Shown: positions 29,591 through 37,786 of the stretch, piece after piece
Position numbering within the stretch: position 1 is the stretch's first letter
Layout of the letters: each line of letters begins with the position of its first letter
Source of the DNA: Clostridia bacterium
Lineage (GTDB): Bacteria; Bacillota; Clostridia; Oscillospirales; CAG-272
Direction: 5' to 3'
Length of the DNA: 37,786 bases
Assembly: GCA_017452545.1 (NCBI GenBank)
Contig: JAFTME010000150.1
Coordinates: 1-37,786 of the forward strand
Translations under genes and position numbers: made by a program
Notes under the pieces: generated by a model
Databases searched by the model: none
Seen by the model: the letters and a program-made list of their open reading frames with translations, nothing else
What the model was told of the DNA's origin: nothing

Positions 29591-31618
29591 ATGGGACCGG
29601 GAGGACCAAAACGTCCGGGGGGAGCCAAAGACAGACCCCCATATGCATATGTAGAAAAGCCTAAGGGCATAAAAGATCTGCCGCGCTATTTCAAGGAGCT
29701 GCTCGGCGGCTTTTTCGAGCGCCTTTTTTATATTTTTAAGTTGGTTTGGGAGACCGATCCGAGGATCTTGTTTGTGCTGATGCTTGTCACCGTGTTCAAC
29801 GGTGTTCTGCCCGTTGTGGGCTCGCTGATCACGCAACGGCTGATGAACGAGCTGCAGATGGGGTATCTCGGTGACGTCAGCCGACTCGATATGGCGACCT
29901 TTATGACTACAACGCTGTTTTTGCTACTGGTCGTATTGTTTGCTTACCGTATTCTGAACACCGTGATCTCCAGCATCAATTCCATGATCACGCGCATTGC
30001 CGGTGAGAGAGTGGTGCATCACGTCAAGCACAAGATCATGCTCAAGGCGAAGGAGCTGGATATGGCATCGTTTGACTCGCCGGAGTTTTACGAGAAGCTG
30101 GAAAACGCCAATCGTGAGGCGGGCAACCGCCCGGTGCAGATCCTGTCTGCGACGTTTTCGATGGTGAGCGCCTGCATCAGCCTTGTTTCCTACGTTATCA
30201 TTCTGGCAACGGCACCGGGTATGTGGTGGTCTGCAATCGTGATCGTCGTAGTGGCGATTCCTTCTGCCATCATCAATATGACCTATCGCCGTAAGAATTT
30301 CCAGTATATGCGCCGCAGATCCAAGGAGCGCCGTCAGATGAATTATTATTCCGATCTGATGGTCAACAAGGATATGGCGAAGGAAATTCGTATGTTCGGG
30401 CTCTCGGATCTGTTTGTGGAGCGCTACGATACCGTATTTGACCGCTATTACTCGGGTATGCGCAAGCTGATCGTCGCAGAAAACGTGTGGCATATCGTGA
30501 CGTTTTGTGTGTCTGCCGTTGTCAACTGTCTGTTCTATGCAATGATCGCCTATCGCGTATACCTCGGCGAATGGATGATCGGTGATTACTCGCTGCTGAC
30601 GGGCGCACTTTCCTCGGTGGCGGGGCAGGTCAGAACGCTGATCAATCTTTCGGCACAGATCTATGAGGGAACGCTGTTTATCGATAATCTGATCGTTTTC
30701 ATGAAGGAAACGCGCACGGTGCTGCCTTTGACGGACACGCCGCGCCGCGTAGCACATGGACAGCCGCATACCATTGAATTTGATCACGTCAGCTTCCGTT
30801 ATCCCGGAACGGAGCGCGACGTGCTTTGCGACGTGTCGATGAAGCTCGATCCCGGCGAAACACTGGTGCTGGTGGGACTCAACGGCGCAGGCAAGACGAC
30901 ACTGCTCAAGCTGCTGACGCGTCTGTATGACCCCACGGGCGGTAGAATTTTGCTGGATGGCTACGATCTGCGCGAATACGACGTGGACGATCTGTACCGT
31001 ATGTTCGGTATCATATTCCAGGACTTTGGGCGCTATGCGGTCACGGTTGAGGAAAATATTCGCTTTGGTGATATTCGCCGCGAGGGCGAAAATACCGAGC
31101 GGATGCAGTCGGCGGCACGGGCGTCGGGTGCTTCGGACTTTATCGAAAAGCTGGATGGCGGCTACGATACGCCGCTGATGCGTATTTTTGAAATCGACGG
31201 TACCGAGCTCTCGGGCGGTCAATGGCAAAAGCTTGCCATCGCACGCGCCTTTTACGGCGACGGTGACGTGGTTATTCTCGATGAACCGACGGCGGCGCTT
31301 GACCCAATGGCGGAACAGGAGATCTATAACCAATTTGATCAACTGCGCAAGGAAAAAACGACCATTTTCGTATCGCATCGTCTTTCCAGCGCTACCGTTG
31401 CTTCCAAGATCGTCGTGCTGGAGTATGGCAGGATCATCGAGGAGGGCGACCACGCCGCACTGATGGCGCAAAGAGGGCGCTACTGGGAGCTGTTTACCAC
31501 GCAGGCAAGTCGCTACATCAGCGATGGAGAGCAGGTACTGCAGGGGGCGGTGCCGCATAAAGTGGCACCTGTGGTTGATGCGTCGGATGCTTCAGATCCG
31601 ATGTCGCCACTGTCGTGA
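29591..31618 (+). CDS. ABC-type exporter, membrane and ATPase domains fused
   Basis: A 675-residue half-transporter; two copies, or one with another half, form a full exporter. The N-terminus is Gly/Pro-rich and basic, then about six membrane helices lie between residues 45 and 340. The ATPase domain begins near 390: Walker A GLNGAGKT (429-436), Q-loop IFQDFGRY, signature LSGGQWQKL (from 540), Walker B VVILDEP with catalytic Glu565, and H-loop VSHR. The C-terminal extension after about 650 has no known domain. The start is ATG at 29591, with GGAAGGA seven bases upstream; an in-frame ATG at 29555 has no ribosome-binding site. The substrate is unknown; peptide or lipid export is typical. Confidence 0.92.
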   Translation: MGPGGPKRPGGAKDRPPYAYVEKPKGIKDLPRYFKELLGGFFERLFYIFKLVWETDPRILFVLMLVTVFNGVLPVVGSLITQRLMNELQMGYLGDVSRLDMATFMTTTLFLLLVVLFAYRILNTVISSINSMITRIAGERVVHHVKHKIMLKAKELDMASFDSPEFYEKLENANREAGNRPVQILSATFSMVSACISLVSYVIILATAPGMWWSAIVIVVVAIPSAIINMTYRRKNFQYMRRRSKERRQMNYYSDLMVNKDMAKEIRMFGLSDLFVERYDTVFDRYYSGMRKLIVAENVWHIVTFCVSAVVNCLFYAMIAYRVYLGEWMIGDYSLLTGALSSVAGQVRTLINLSAQIYEGTLFIDNLIVFMKETRTVLPLTDTPRRVAHGQPHTIEFDHVSFRYPGTERDVLCDVSMKLDPGETLVLVGLNGAGKTTLLKLLTRLYDPTGGRILLDGYDLREYDVDDLYRMFGIIFQDFGRYAVTVEENIRFGDIRREGENTERMQSAARASGASDFIEKLDGGYDTPLMRIFEIDGTELSGGQWQKLAIARAFYGDGDVVILDEPTAALDPMAEQEIYNQFDQLRKEKTTIFVSHRLSSATVASKIVVLEYGRIIEEGDHAALMAQRGRYWELFTTQASRYISDGEQVLQGAVPHKVAPVVDASDASDPMSPLS

Positions 31619-31635
31619 TGGTGGATACCATCACG
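31614..31635. repeat. Inverted repeat at the end of the ABC gene
   Basis: CGTGATGG (31614-31621) and CCATCACG (31628-31635) form an 8-bp stem with loop TGGATA, overlapping the stop codon. No T-run follows, so it is at best a weak terminator. Confidence 0.5.
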
Positions 31636-31663
31636 AGGGTGATATCCAGGGGCTGCGCAAAAC

Positions 31664-31692
31664 TTGACAAACACCTGAATTTATAGTATAAT
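31664..31692 (+). promoter_or_regulatory. Consensus promoter of the HAD phosphatase gene
   Basis: TTGACA (31664-31669), 17-bp spacer, TATAAT (31687-31692). Both are perfect; the start codon is 30 bases downstream. Confidence 0.92.
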
Positions 31693-31722
31693 AGCAAGAA
31701 CATTTCGACTGGAGGCTTTTGG

Positions 31723-32508
31723 ATGGATGCCATATTGAGAAAAAAGGGTTTCATCTGCGATATGGATGGAGTCATATATCACGGCAGCAAAATACTGGAT
31801 GGCGTTGCCGATTTTGTGAATTGGATGATCGACTCGGATAAAAAATTTATTTTTTTGACGAACAGCCCGGAACGAACGCCCCATGAGCTGAGCATGAAGC
31901 TGGAGCGCATGGGCCTCTCGGTAGATGCAGATCATTTCTATACCAGCGCTATGGCAACTGCAGAGTTTCTTCATTCACAAATGCCGGGATGCACTGCTTA
32001 TGTGATCGGCGAGGCGGCGCTGTCGAAGGCTTTGTATGATAAGGGCATTTATATGAATGACGTTGATCCTGATTATGTGGTTCTCGGAGAAACCAGAACG
32101 TATGGCTTTGAGAAGCTCGAGCGCGCCATTGCACTGGTCAATCGCGGAGCGAAGCTGATCGGCGCTAATCCCGATACCATCGGTATGACGGAAAAGGGCA
32201 TTATGCCCGCAACGGGATCCTTGATCGCTCCCATTGAGATCGCAACGGGAAAAAAGGCGTATTTTGTCGGCAAGCCCAACCCCGTTATGCTGCGTCATGG
32301 TATGCGCATGCTGGATTGCCACAGCGCGGACGTGGCGTTTATCGGAGACCGAATGGATACCGATATTATTGCGGGCATTGAATCCAACGTGGATACCATT
32401 CTGGTTCTCAGCGGTGTGACAGCAAGAGAGGATATCGATAATTATCCCTATCGTCCCAAATATATTCTGAACGGCGTGGGAGATATCGTAAAGGATATTC
32501 GCTCGTAA
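31723..32508 (+). CDS. HAD-IIA (NagD-type) phosphatase
   Basis: A 261-residue haloacid dehalogenase-superfamily phosphatase with a NagD-type cap. Motif I is CDMDGVIYHG (nucleophile Asp and Asp+2), motif II FLTNSPERTP, motif III lysine GKPNPVML, and motif IV FIGDRMDTDIIAG. Relatives remove phosphate from sugar phosphates or nucleotides; E. coli NagD prefers UMP. The substrate here is not deducible. The ribosome-binding site CTGGAGG precedes the ATG. It is a single-gene unit with its own promoter. Confidence 0.92.
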   Translation: MDAILRKKGFICDMDGVIYHGSKILDGVADFVNWMIDSDKKFIFLTNSPERTPHELSMKLERMGLSVDADHFYTSAMATAEFLHSQMPGCTAYVIGEAALSKALYDKGIYMNDVDPDYVVLGETRTYGFEKLERAIALVNRGAKLIGANPDTIGMTEKGIMPATGSLIAPIEIATGKKAYFVGKPNPVMLRHGMRMLDCHSADVAFIGDRMDTDIIAGIESNVDTILVLSGVTAREDIDNYPYRPKYILNGVGDIVKDIRS

Positions 32509-32589
32509 AGGATTTTTCGTGCGGTTTTTTGCGAGAAGCCGATTTTAGCGGGACGTTACTGTGAAAAATGCTGAATTTGCCCGCAGCTA

Positions 32590-32618
32590 TTGACAAAACG
32601 CACAATTTCGCATATAAT
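32590..32618 (+). promoter_or_regulatory. Consensus promoter of the aspartate kinase gene
   Basis: TTGACA (32590-32595), 17-bp spacer, TATAAT (32613-32618). The leader is about 70 bases, too short for a lysine riboswitch. Confidence 0.92.
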
Positions 32619-32696
32619 ATTTAGTACAATATGCCATCCTGCGCGTGGCGCGGGATACGTTCGAAGACTTTGAAAGAAAGGTATGGTTTTCCATCC

Positions 32697-34016
32697 ATGC
32701 AAATGAAAGTAGTGAAATTCGGTGGCAGCTCTCTGGCGGACGCCGATCATTTCCGACAGGTTGCAAGTATTATCAAGGCGGATCCCTGCCGCCATTACGT
32801 TGTCGCTTCCGCTCCCGGTAAGCGCTTTTCTGCCGATATTAAGGTTACGGATATGCTGTATCGTTGCTACGACATGATCCGCAGCCGTGAGGATATTACC
32901 GATTATTATCAGCAGATCAAGGATCGCTACAATGGGATCATTGCCGATCTTGGCTTGAATTTTGATATTGATGGCGAGCTGGAGTACGTTAAGAATGCAA
33001 TGACGCACGCCTCCGGTCGTGACTATGCGGCATCTCGCGGTGAGTATCTCAACAGCCTGATTCTGGCAAAGTACCTGGGCTTCGCCTTTATCGATGCGGA
33101 AAATGTAATCTTCTTTAAGGATAACGGGTCGTTTGATGCCGAGCGCACGCAGGTTGCGATGCGTGAGGAGCTGAAAAAGTATGAATACGCCGTCATTCCC
33201 GGCTTCTACGGCATTATGCCCAACGGCACCATCAAGACGTTCTCTCGCGGCGGCTCTGACGTTACGGGCTCAATCGTCGCTGCGGCTGCCAATGCGGATC
33301 TGTACGAGAACTGGACGGACGTTTCCGGCTTTATGATGGCGGATCCCCGCATTGTGGACAAACCCTGCTCCATTGAAACCATCACCTACCGTGAGCTACG
33401 CGAGTTGTCCTACATGGGTGCAGGCGTGCTTCACGAGGATGCTATTTTCCCCGTGCGTGCTGCCGGTATTCCGATCAATATCCGCAATACCAACGCTCCC
33501 GAGGATGCCGGCACCATGATCGTTGCAACGACCGCCTCGTACGATGCGGATCGCGTGATCACGGGTGTGGCAGGCCGCAAGGGCTTCTCGGTTATCAATA
33601 TTGAAAAGGATATGATGAATGCCGAGGTTGGCTTTACTCGCCGTATTCTGGACGTGCTGGAGGATCATGAGGTGTCCTTTGAACACATTCCCTCGGGCGT
33701 TGATACGCTCAGCGTGATCGTTCCCACGGCACCGTTGGACGACGCGAAGAAGGAAAAGCTGCTGGCTGCGATCACGCGCCGCACGCGCCCCGACAGCGTT
33801 GTTATTGAGGACGGTCTGGCGATGATCGCCGTCGTTGGTCGCGCCATGGTCAAGGCAAAGGGAACTGCTGCAAGAGTGTTCAATTCGCTGGCACAGGCAG
33901 GCATCAATATCCGTATGATCGACCAGGGCTCCAGCGAGCTGAATATCATCATCGGTGTTGAGGAAAGCGACTACGAGGCCGCAATCAATGCAATTTACAA
34001 GGAGTTTATCTGCTGA
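32697..34016 (+). CDS. lysC: Aspartate kinase
   Basis: A 439-residue enzyme phosphorylating aspartate, the entry step to lysine, threonine, methionine and diaminopimelate. The kinase domain starts with VVKFGGSSLAD and includes the long ADIKVTDMLYRCYD insertion type, then TFSRGGSDVTGSIVAAA and MSADPR-like MMADPRIVD. Two ACT domains follow from about residue 290 (VITGVAGRKGFSVINIEKDM and MIAVVGRAMVKAKG...). It is therefore probably feedback-regulated. ATG at 32697 (or 32703) is chosen from the family's N-terminus; the nearest GAAAGG is about 15 bases away, a weak site. A terminator follows, with the SDR gene beyond it. Confidence 0.94.
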   Translation: MQMKVVKFGGSSLADADHFRQVASIIKADPCRHYVVASAPGKRFSADIKVTDMLYRCYDMIRSREDITDYYQQIKDRYNGIIADLGLNFDIDGELEYVKNAMTHASGRDYAASRGEYLNSLILAKYLGFAFIDAENVIFFKDNGSFDAERTQVAMREELKKYEYAVIPGFYGIMPNGTIKTFSRGGSDVTGSIVAAAANADLYENWTDVSGFMMADPRIVDKPCSIETITYRELRELSYMGAGVLHEDAIFPVRAAGIPINIRNTNAPEDAGTMIVATTASYDADRVITGVAGRKGFSVINIEKDMMNAEVGFTRRILDVLEDHEVSFEHIPSGVDTLSVIVPTAPLDDAKKEKLLAAITRRTRPDSVVIEDGLAMIAVVGRAMVKAKGTAARVFNSLAQAGINIRMIDQGSSELNIIIGVEESDYEAAINAIYKEFIC

Positions 34017-34025
34017 ATTCCAAGA

Positions 34026-34067
34026 GCGGGCGGCGTTTGTTGAAATGCCGTCCGCCGTTGCTTTTTT
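34026..34067 (+). terminator. Terminator between lysC and the SDR gene
   Basis: GCGGGCGGCGTTT pairs with AAATGCCGTCCGC (two G-U pairs, loop GTTG), followed after CGTTGC by TTTTTT. It begins 10 bases after lysC and ends immediately before the GGAGGA ribosome-binding site of the SDR gene. Confidence 0.85.
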
Positions 34068-34079
34068 GGAGGAAGTACC

Positions 34080-34796
34080 ATGCGTAAGATTTTGATCAGC
34101 GGTGGCTCGCGCGGCATCGGTGCTGCGTGTGTTCGTGCTTTTTGTGCAGCGGGAGATGCCGTTGCGTTTCTGTACCGAGAGAATGACGAGGCTGCGGCTG
34201 CCGTTGCTGCGCAGACCGGTGCGGTGGCCATTCGTGCCGATATTACGGATCGCCGCGCGGTAGATGCCGCGCTGGAGCAGGTGAGAGAGGCGCTGGGGGA
34301 GATCGACGTGCTGGTCAACTGTGCCGGCATCGGGCAGATCAAGCTGTTTACCGATCTGACGGACGGCGACTGGCACCGTATGCTCGACACGCATCTGAGC
34401 GGCGCGTTTTATCTCTGTCGGGCGCTGATCCCTGCCATGATCCGCCGCGGCGGTGGGCGGATCGTCAACGTGGGTTCCATGTGGGGCAAAACGGGGGCGT
34501 CCTGTGAGGTGCATTATTCTACGGCGAAGGCGGGGCTGCGCGGTATGACCATGGCGCTTGCCAAGGAGCTGGGCCCCTCGAATATCACGGTGAATTGCAT
34601 CGAGCCGGGCTTGATTGACACCGAGATGAACGCCGCGCTGGATGAGCAGACGCGAAGCGCTCTGTGCGAGGAAACGCCGCTGTGCAGGATCGGTACGCCT
34701 GAGGACGTCGCTGTGGCAGTCATGTTCTTTGCCTCAGAGCAGGCATCCTTTATCACAGGGCAGATGCTCGGCGTGGACGGCGGTTACGCCATCTGA
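34080..34796 (+). CDS. SDR-family oxidoreductase (FabG-like)
   Basis: A 238-residue short-chain dehydrogenase/reductase. NAD(P)-binding GGSRGIG is at residues 8-14 and VNCAG at 79-83. The catalytic residues are Ser133 (NVGSMWG), Tyr146 and Lys150 (HYSTAKAG). The ending FITGQMLGVDGGYAI is typical of 3-oxoacyl-ACP reductase-like members. The residue pattern resembles FabG, but no fatty acid genes adjoin, so the substrate is open. The ribosome-binding site GGAGGA is well spaced. No promoter lies between the lysC terminator and this gene, so expression probably depends on read-through. Confidence 0.9.
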   Translation: MRKILISGGSRGIGAACVRAFCAAGDAVAFLYRENDEAAAAVAAQTGAVAIRADITDRRAVDAALEQVREALGEIDVLVNCAGIGQIKLFTDLTDGDWHRMLDTHLSGAFYLCRALIPAMIRRGGGRIVNVGSMWGKTGASCEVHYSTAKAGLRGMTMALAKELGPSNITVNCIEPGLIDTEMNAALDEQTRSALCEETPLCRIGTPEDVAVAVMFFASEQASFITGQMLGVDGGYAI

Positions 34797-34892
34797 GGTG
34801 CCGTGGGCGTGTTGAAAATGTAAATTTTTTTGCACAGACCGCCCAAAATGGCAAAATCAGCCGCTGCGCCACAAAAAATTTGGGATGACCTA

Positions 34893-34921
34893 TTGCAATC
34901 CAATCGGTTTTTTGGTATAAT
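34893..34921 (+). promoter_or_regulatory. Promoter of the small acidic membrane protein gene
   Basis: TTGCAA (34893-34898), 17-bp spacer, TATAAT (34916-34921). The transcript leader would be about 115 bases and GC-rich in parts (GGCGCCGCCGACG... and GGGGCGCCGAG), ending in AAGGAGG. No known riboswitch was recognised. Confidence 0.82.
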
Positions 34922-35043
34922 AAATATGCACAGAGGCGCCGCCGACGTGCGACGGTGCGAGTTGCGCATCCGATATAGAAAGCTTCGGTGATGCCATGTT
35001 CAAAGAATGTGGGGCGCCGAGAGAATATAAGGAGGAATGAACG

Positions 35044-35346
35044 ATGTCCAAGAAAGAAAACAGCACCAATTACGGTAAGATCTTAGCAATCACCGGCGCG
35101 GTTGTCGCAGGTGCGTGTGCGGTGATCTGGTTCGCGCTCAAGCTGTACCGCAAGTACTGCCTGCTCGACAACTACGCATACGACGACGATTTCAGCGATC
35201 TGCCCGAGGATGACTTCGGCAGTGTGGTTGACGGCGAGTGTGAGGTCGTTCTCGAGGAAGAGGAAGCCGAAGAGGAAACGCTCCCCGGCATTGACAGCGA
35301 TGTGGATCCCATTGACCTTGGCGAAGCTGAGGCAGTGGCTGAATAA
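35044..35346 (+). CDS. Small membrane-anchored protein with acidic tail
   Basis: A 100-residue hypothetical protein. One N-terminal membrane helix (about residues 12-32, ILAITGAVVAGACAVIWFAL) is followed by KLYRKYC. The rest (38-100) is strongly acidic, rich in Asp and Glu with a run EEEEAEEE, and is probably disordered. The positive residues on both sides of the helix leave the orientation uncertain. The ATG at 35044 follows AAGGAGG by seven bases. Own promoter and terminator. Function unknown; the layout recalls small YtxH-like envelope proteins, but no homology is claimed. Confidence 0.75.
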   Translation: MSKKENSTNYGKILAITGAVVAGACAVIWFALKLYRKYCLLDNYAYDDDFSDLPEDDFGSVVDGECEVVLEEEEAEEETLPGIDSDVDPIDLGEAEAVAE

Positions 35347-35359
35347 GATCAAATAAAAG

Positions 35360-35399
35360 AGAAGTCGAACGGCTGTGACGGTTCGGCTTCTTTTCTTTT
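35360..35399 (+). terminator. Terminator after the acidic membrane protein gene
   Basis: AGAAGTCGAAC pairs with GTTCGGCTTCT (one G-U) around a 10-base loop, followed by TTTCTTTT. Confidence 0.85.
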
Positions 35400-35427
35400 A
35401 AAATTACAGGGAGAATGAAAAAAGCTA

Positions 35428-35456
35428 TTGCTTTTTTTTTCATGTTTTGTTATAAT
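35428..35456 (+). promoter_or_regulatory. Promoter of the GH2 gene
   Basis: TTGCTT (35428-35433), 17-bp T-rich spacer, TATAAT (35451-35456), 52 bases before the start codon. Confidence 0.82.
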
Positions 35457-35508
35457 GGTTGTAACGAACGACGTGCAGCGACTGCACGCAAGAAAGGATA
35501 CCGTTGCC

Positions 35509-37713
35509 ATGAAACGTTATGATTTGAAGCATTGGAATATTGCTCCGCATTACCCTTACGTTCCGTTCCGCGCCAACAATGCAGAGACGGACATTCCTAA
35601 CAGTGCTATTATGCCTCCTATCCCCGCGACCGTTCCCGGATCGATCTATAAGGATCTGGAAAAGGCGGGCATCATTGAGGATCCTTATTTCGAAATGAAC
35701 AGCCTGAAGGCACAGTGGGTCTCCAATCACTGGTGGTACTACGACACCAAGGTCGAGTTGCATCCGTGCGGCAATCGCCTGGAGCTGGTGCTTGAGGGCA
35801 TTGACACCAATGCGCATATTTATTTTAACGGTCAAAAGCTGGGTCAGTCCGATAATATGTACGTTCCTTTTGTGTATGATGTTACGGATATTGCACGTGA
35901 GGGTCAGAACACTGTCGGTGTGGTCATTGAGAATGCACCCGACGAGATGGGTCAGATCGGTCACACCAGTCAGACCTTCACCCAAAAGGCGCGCTTCCAG
36001 TATAAGTGGGACTGGTGCACCAGATTGATCGGTATGGGTCTGTACCGTCCTGCCTACATTCGTGAATACGAAGCAGTCCGCCTGGACGATTGGTATTTCA
36101 AGCCCGTCGGTATCGATGGTGATGCAGAGCTGTATCTGAGCCTGCACGGTGACTACGCCGGCTGCACGGTCAAGGTGGCAATCGGTGACTTTACGGCAGA
36201 GCTGCCCGTTCATGCCAAGGGCTATGCCAAGACGCGCCTGCACGTGAACAACGTCAAGCTGTGGTATCCCGTGGATGCGGGTGAGCAGGCGTTGTACGAG
36301 CTGACGATGGAGATTGTCAAGGATGGCAAGACGATCGACACCGAGTGTAAGACGGTTGGCTTCAAGCAGCTTGTTCTGACCGAAAATACCAACGCCCCGC
36401 TCGGCGCGTTTCATTACGTCTTTACCTGTAACGGCAAGAAGGTATACGTTAAGGGCGTGAACCTGACGCCGATGGATCAGTCCTGCTACAACGATCCCGT
36501 TGTTGTCGAAAAGACGCTGCAAAAGCTGCGCGACGCGCATATCAACATGGTTCGCGTTTGGGGCGGCGGTACGATCGAGGATGAGATCTTCTACAACGCT
36601 TGCGACCGCATGGGTATTATGGTGTGGCAGGAGTTTATCCAGTCCTCCAGCGGTATCGACAATGTGCCCTCTAAGCGTCCCGAGTTCCTCTACCGTATTC
36701 ACGATACCGCTGTTTGGGCGACCAAGACGCTGCGCAACCACGTTTCTCTCTGCGTATGGAGCGGCGGCAACGAGCTGACCGATGAAAAGGGCGTTCCCGC
36801 GACCTTTGCCGACATGAACATCGGTATGCTGCTGGGTGTCGTTAAGACATATTCTCCTCACGTAGAAATGCTGCCCACCTCGGCAAGCGGTCCCAACGAA
36901 TTCGGCAATCCTGCCAACGTTGGCGAGAACCACGACATTCACGGCAGCTGGAAGTACATGGGCGTTGAGGGACACTACACGTATTTCAACACCATTGACA
37001 GCCTGTTCCACAGCGAGTTCGGTGTGGATGGTATGGCATCGGTGGAAACGCTCAAGACCTTCCTCTCCGAGGAGCATCTGAAGCCGACGACCATGGCAAA
37101 GGATCACATCTGGCGCCATCACGGCGAGTGGTGGGACACCTCCTGGCGCGACAACCACATCTTTGGCGTGCCCGAAACGCTGGAGGAGCAGGTTGCTCGC
37201 TCCCAGTTCATGCAGGCGGAGGGCTTGCGCTATGCCATCGAGGCAAACCGTCGCCGTGCGTTTGAAAACAGCGGTAGCGTGATCTGGCAGGGTAATGAGC
37301 TGTATCCCAACGTTTCCAGTACCTCTTTGCTGGATTACCGCATTGAGGGTAAGCCGGCGTACTTCCAGATCGCTAAGGCGTTTGCGCCGCTGAATATCAG
37401 CCTGAAGTATAATAAACTGGTCTACGCTCCCGGCGAGGTCATCAAGGTTGAGGTGTTTGTCACCCGCGACAACGACGAGCGAGAGGTTACCTTCTGCGCC
37501 AAGAGTGGCGACGCGGTGCTCTCCGGCAAGGCTGTGGCAGGCAACGGTCTGTCCGTCAGCGTAGGCGTGCTGGAGATCGTGGCAGGCGACAAGTTCGTTG
37601 ACATCACGCTGACCGGCGAGGACGGCGAGCTGTCCTACGAAAACACCATCCGCCTGCTGGTCAAGCAGGAAAATGGTCTGTGCTCCGACGAGGGCTTGAA
37701 GGGGTTTTATTGA
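35509..37713 (+). CDS. Glycoside hydrolase family 2, beta-mannosidase-like
   Basis: A 734-residue enzyme without signal peptide, so probably cytoplasmic, acting on oligosaccharides taken up by the cell. The N-terminal sugar-binding jelly-roll domain (about 20-180) contains NHWWYYDTKVEL and YKWDWCTRLIGMGLYRP. An Ig-like domain follows, then a TIM barrel from about 310 (VYVKGVNLTP, INMVRVWGGGTIED). The acid/base Glu422 is in VWSGGNEL and the probable nucleophile Glu503 in FHSEFGVDG. GGGNE-type plus SEFG motifs favour beta-mannosidase over beta-galactosidase. The ATG at 35509 follows AAGAAAGGA by nine bases; upstream frame overlaps the promoter. It is slightly shorter than many family members. 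Confidence 0.9.
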   Translation: MKRYDLKHWNIAPHYPYVPFRANNAETDIPNSAIMPPIPATVPGSIYKDLEKAGIIEDPYFEMNSLKAQWVSNHWWYYDTKVELHPCGNRLELVLEGIDTNAHIYFNGQKLGQSDNMYVPFVYDVTDIAREGQNTVGVVIENAPDEMGQIGHTSQTFTQKARFQYKWDWCTRLIGMGLYRPAYIREYEAVRLDDWYFKPVGIDGDAELYLSLHGDYAGCTVKVAIGDFTAELPVHAKGYAKTRLHVNNVKLWYPVDAGEQALYELTMEIVKDGKTIDTECKTVGFKQLVLTENTNAPLGAFHYVFTCNGKKVYVKGVNLTPMDQSCYNDPVVVEKTLQKLRDAHINMVRVWGGGTIEDEIFYNACDRMGIMVWQEFIQSSSGIDNVPSKRPEFLYRIHDTAVWATKTLRNHVSLCVWSGGNELTDEKGVPATFADMNIGMLLGVVKTYSPHVEMLPTSASGPNEFGNPANVGENHDIHGSWKYMGVEGHYTYFNTIDSLFHSEFGVDGMASVETLKTFLSEEHLKPTTMAKDHIWRHHGEWWDTSWRDNHIFGVPETLEEQVARSQFMQAEGLRYAIEANRRRAFENSGSVIWQGNELYPNVSSTSLLDYRIEGKPAYFQIAKAFAPLNISLKYNKLVYAPGEVIKVEVFVTRDNDEREVTFCAKSGDAVLSGKAVAGNGLSVSVGVLEIVAGDKFVDITLTGEDGELSYENTIRLLVKQENGLCSDEGLKGFY

Positions 37714-37728
37714 TTAAGGAATAATAAG

Positions 37729-37786
37729 GCGGGGGCTGAAAATTTTTGTAAAAATTTTCCTACCCCGTACACCCTCATTAAAAAAC
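37729..37786. repeat. Palindromic repeat element, copy D, cut by the window end
   Basis: Beginning 15 bases after the GH2 stop, GCGGGGG, an AAAATTTTTG-TAAAAATTTT hairpin, CCTACCCCGTACACCCTC and AAAAAAC follow in the same order as the left arm of copy C. The right arm would lie beyond the window. Confidence 0.65.

Noticed and set aside
32619..32696. Possible lysine riboswitch or T-box before the aspartate kinase gene.
   Set aside because: About 70 bases of leader is too short, and no T-box sequence or L-box core motif is visible.

Overview
The window looks like a chromosomal segment of an anaerobic, Gram-positive-type gut bacterium of the Clostridia (Bacillota). The reasons are a complete rnfCDGEAB cluster in the clostridial gene order, a coenzyme-B12-dependent glycerol/diol dehydratase operon, clostridial-type lipoproteins, frequent TTG and GTG starts behind AGGAGG-like ribosome-binding sites, and many near-consensus sigma-A promoters (almost all with a 17-bp spacer). 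Coding DNA is moderately GC-rich with GC-rich third positions. This leaves long but spurious antisense open frames, which I have omitted. The species cannot be named from the sequence.

Layout: (1) 1-2770: a GDSL/SGNH hydrolase, a palindromic repeat element, a YwaF-like membrane protein and an unrecognised cytoplasmic protein. (2) 2940-3240, minus strand: a two-tRNA unit, Met(CAT) then Glu(TTC), with its own consensus promoter and terminator. (3) 3344-8477: the Rnf ferredoxin:NAD+ oxidoreductase operon. (4) 8560-9625: a membrane-anchored Xre-type regulator. (5) 9670-12033, minus: YfcE-type phosphodiesterase, a tiny membrane protein, a TIM-barrel sugar isomerase/epimerase-like protein and a flavin reductase-like protein. 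(6) 12095-14433, minus: secD-secF. (7) 14540-21414: the B12 dehydratase operon, with large, medium and small subunits, both subunits of the reactivating factor, and a PduO-type adenosyltransferase. (8) 21621-24690, minus: an MBOAT O-acyltransferase with an AlgJ/AlgX-like DHHW partner. (9) 24787-28008: two tandem paralogous solute-binding lipoproteins, the second frameshifted. (10) 28085-37713: DUF1015 protein, ABC exporter, NagD-type HAD phosphatase, aspartate kinase, SDR oxidoreductase, a small acidic membrane protein and a GH2 beta-mannosidase-like enzyme.

How the parts may fit: the dehydratase operon would convert glycerol or 1,2-propanediol to an aldehyde, with PduO making the adenosylcobalamin and DdrAB replacing damaged cofactor. 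Rnf would link the ferredoxin and NADH pools to an ion gradient. No 1,3-propanediol dehydrogenase and no bacterial microcompartment shell gene lies in the window, yet the medium subunit has an unusual N-terminal extension made of three copies of a 35-residue helical unit resembling encapsulation-type helices.

The most distinctive non-coding signal is a family of roughly 150-210-base imperfect palindromic elements, themselves built of hairpins, at 911-1064, 17533-17738 (inside the dehydratase operon), 21428-21599 and, cut by the window edge, 37729-37786.
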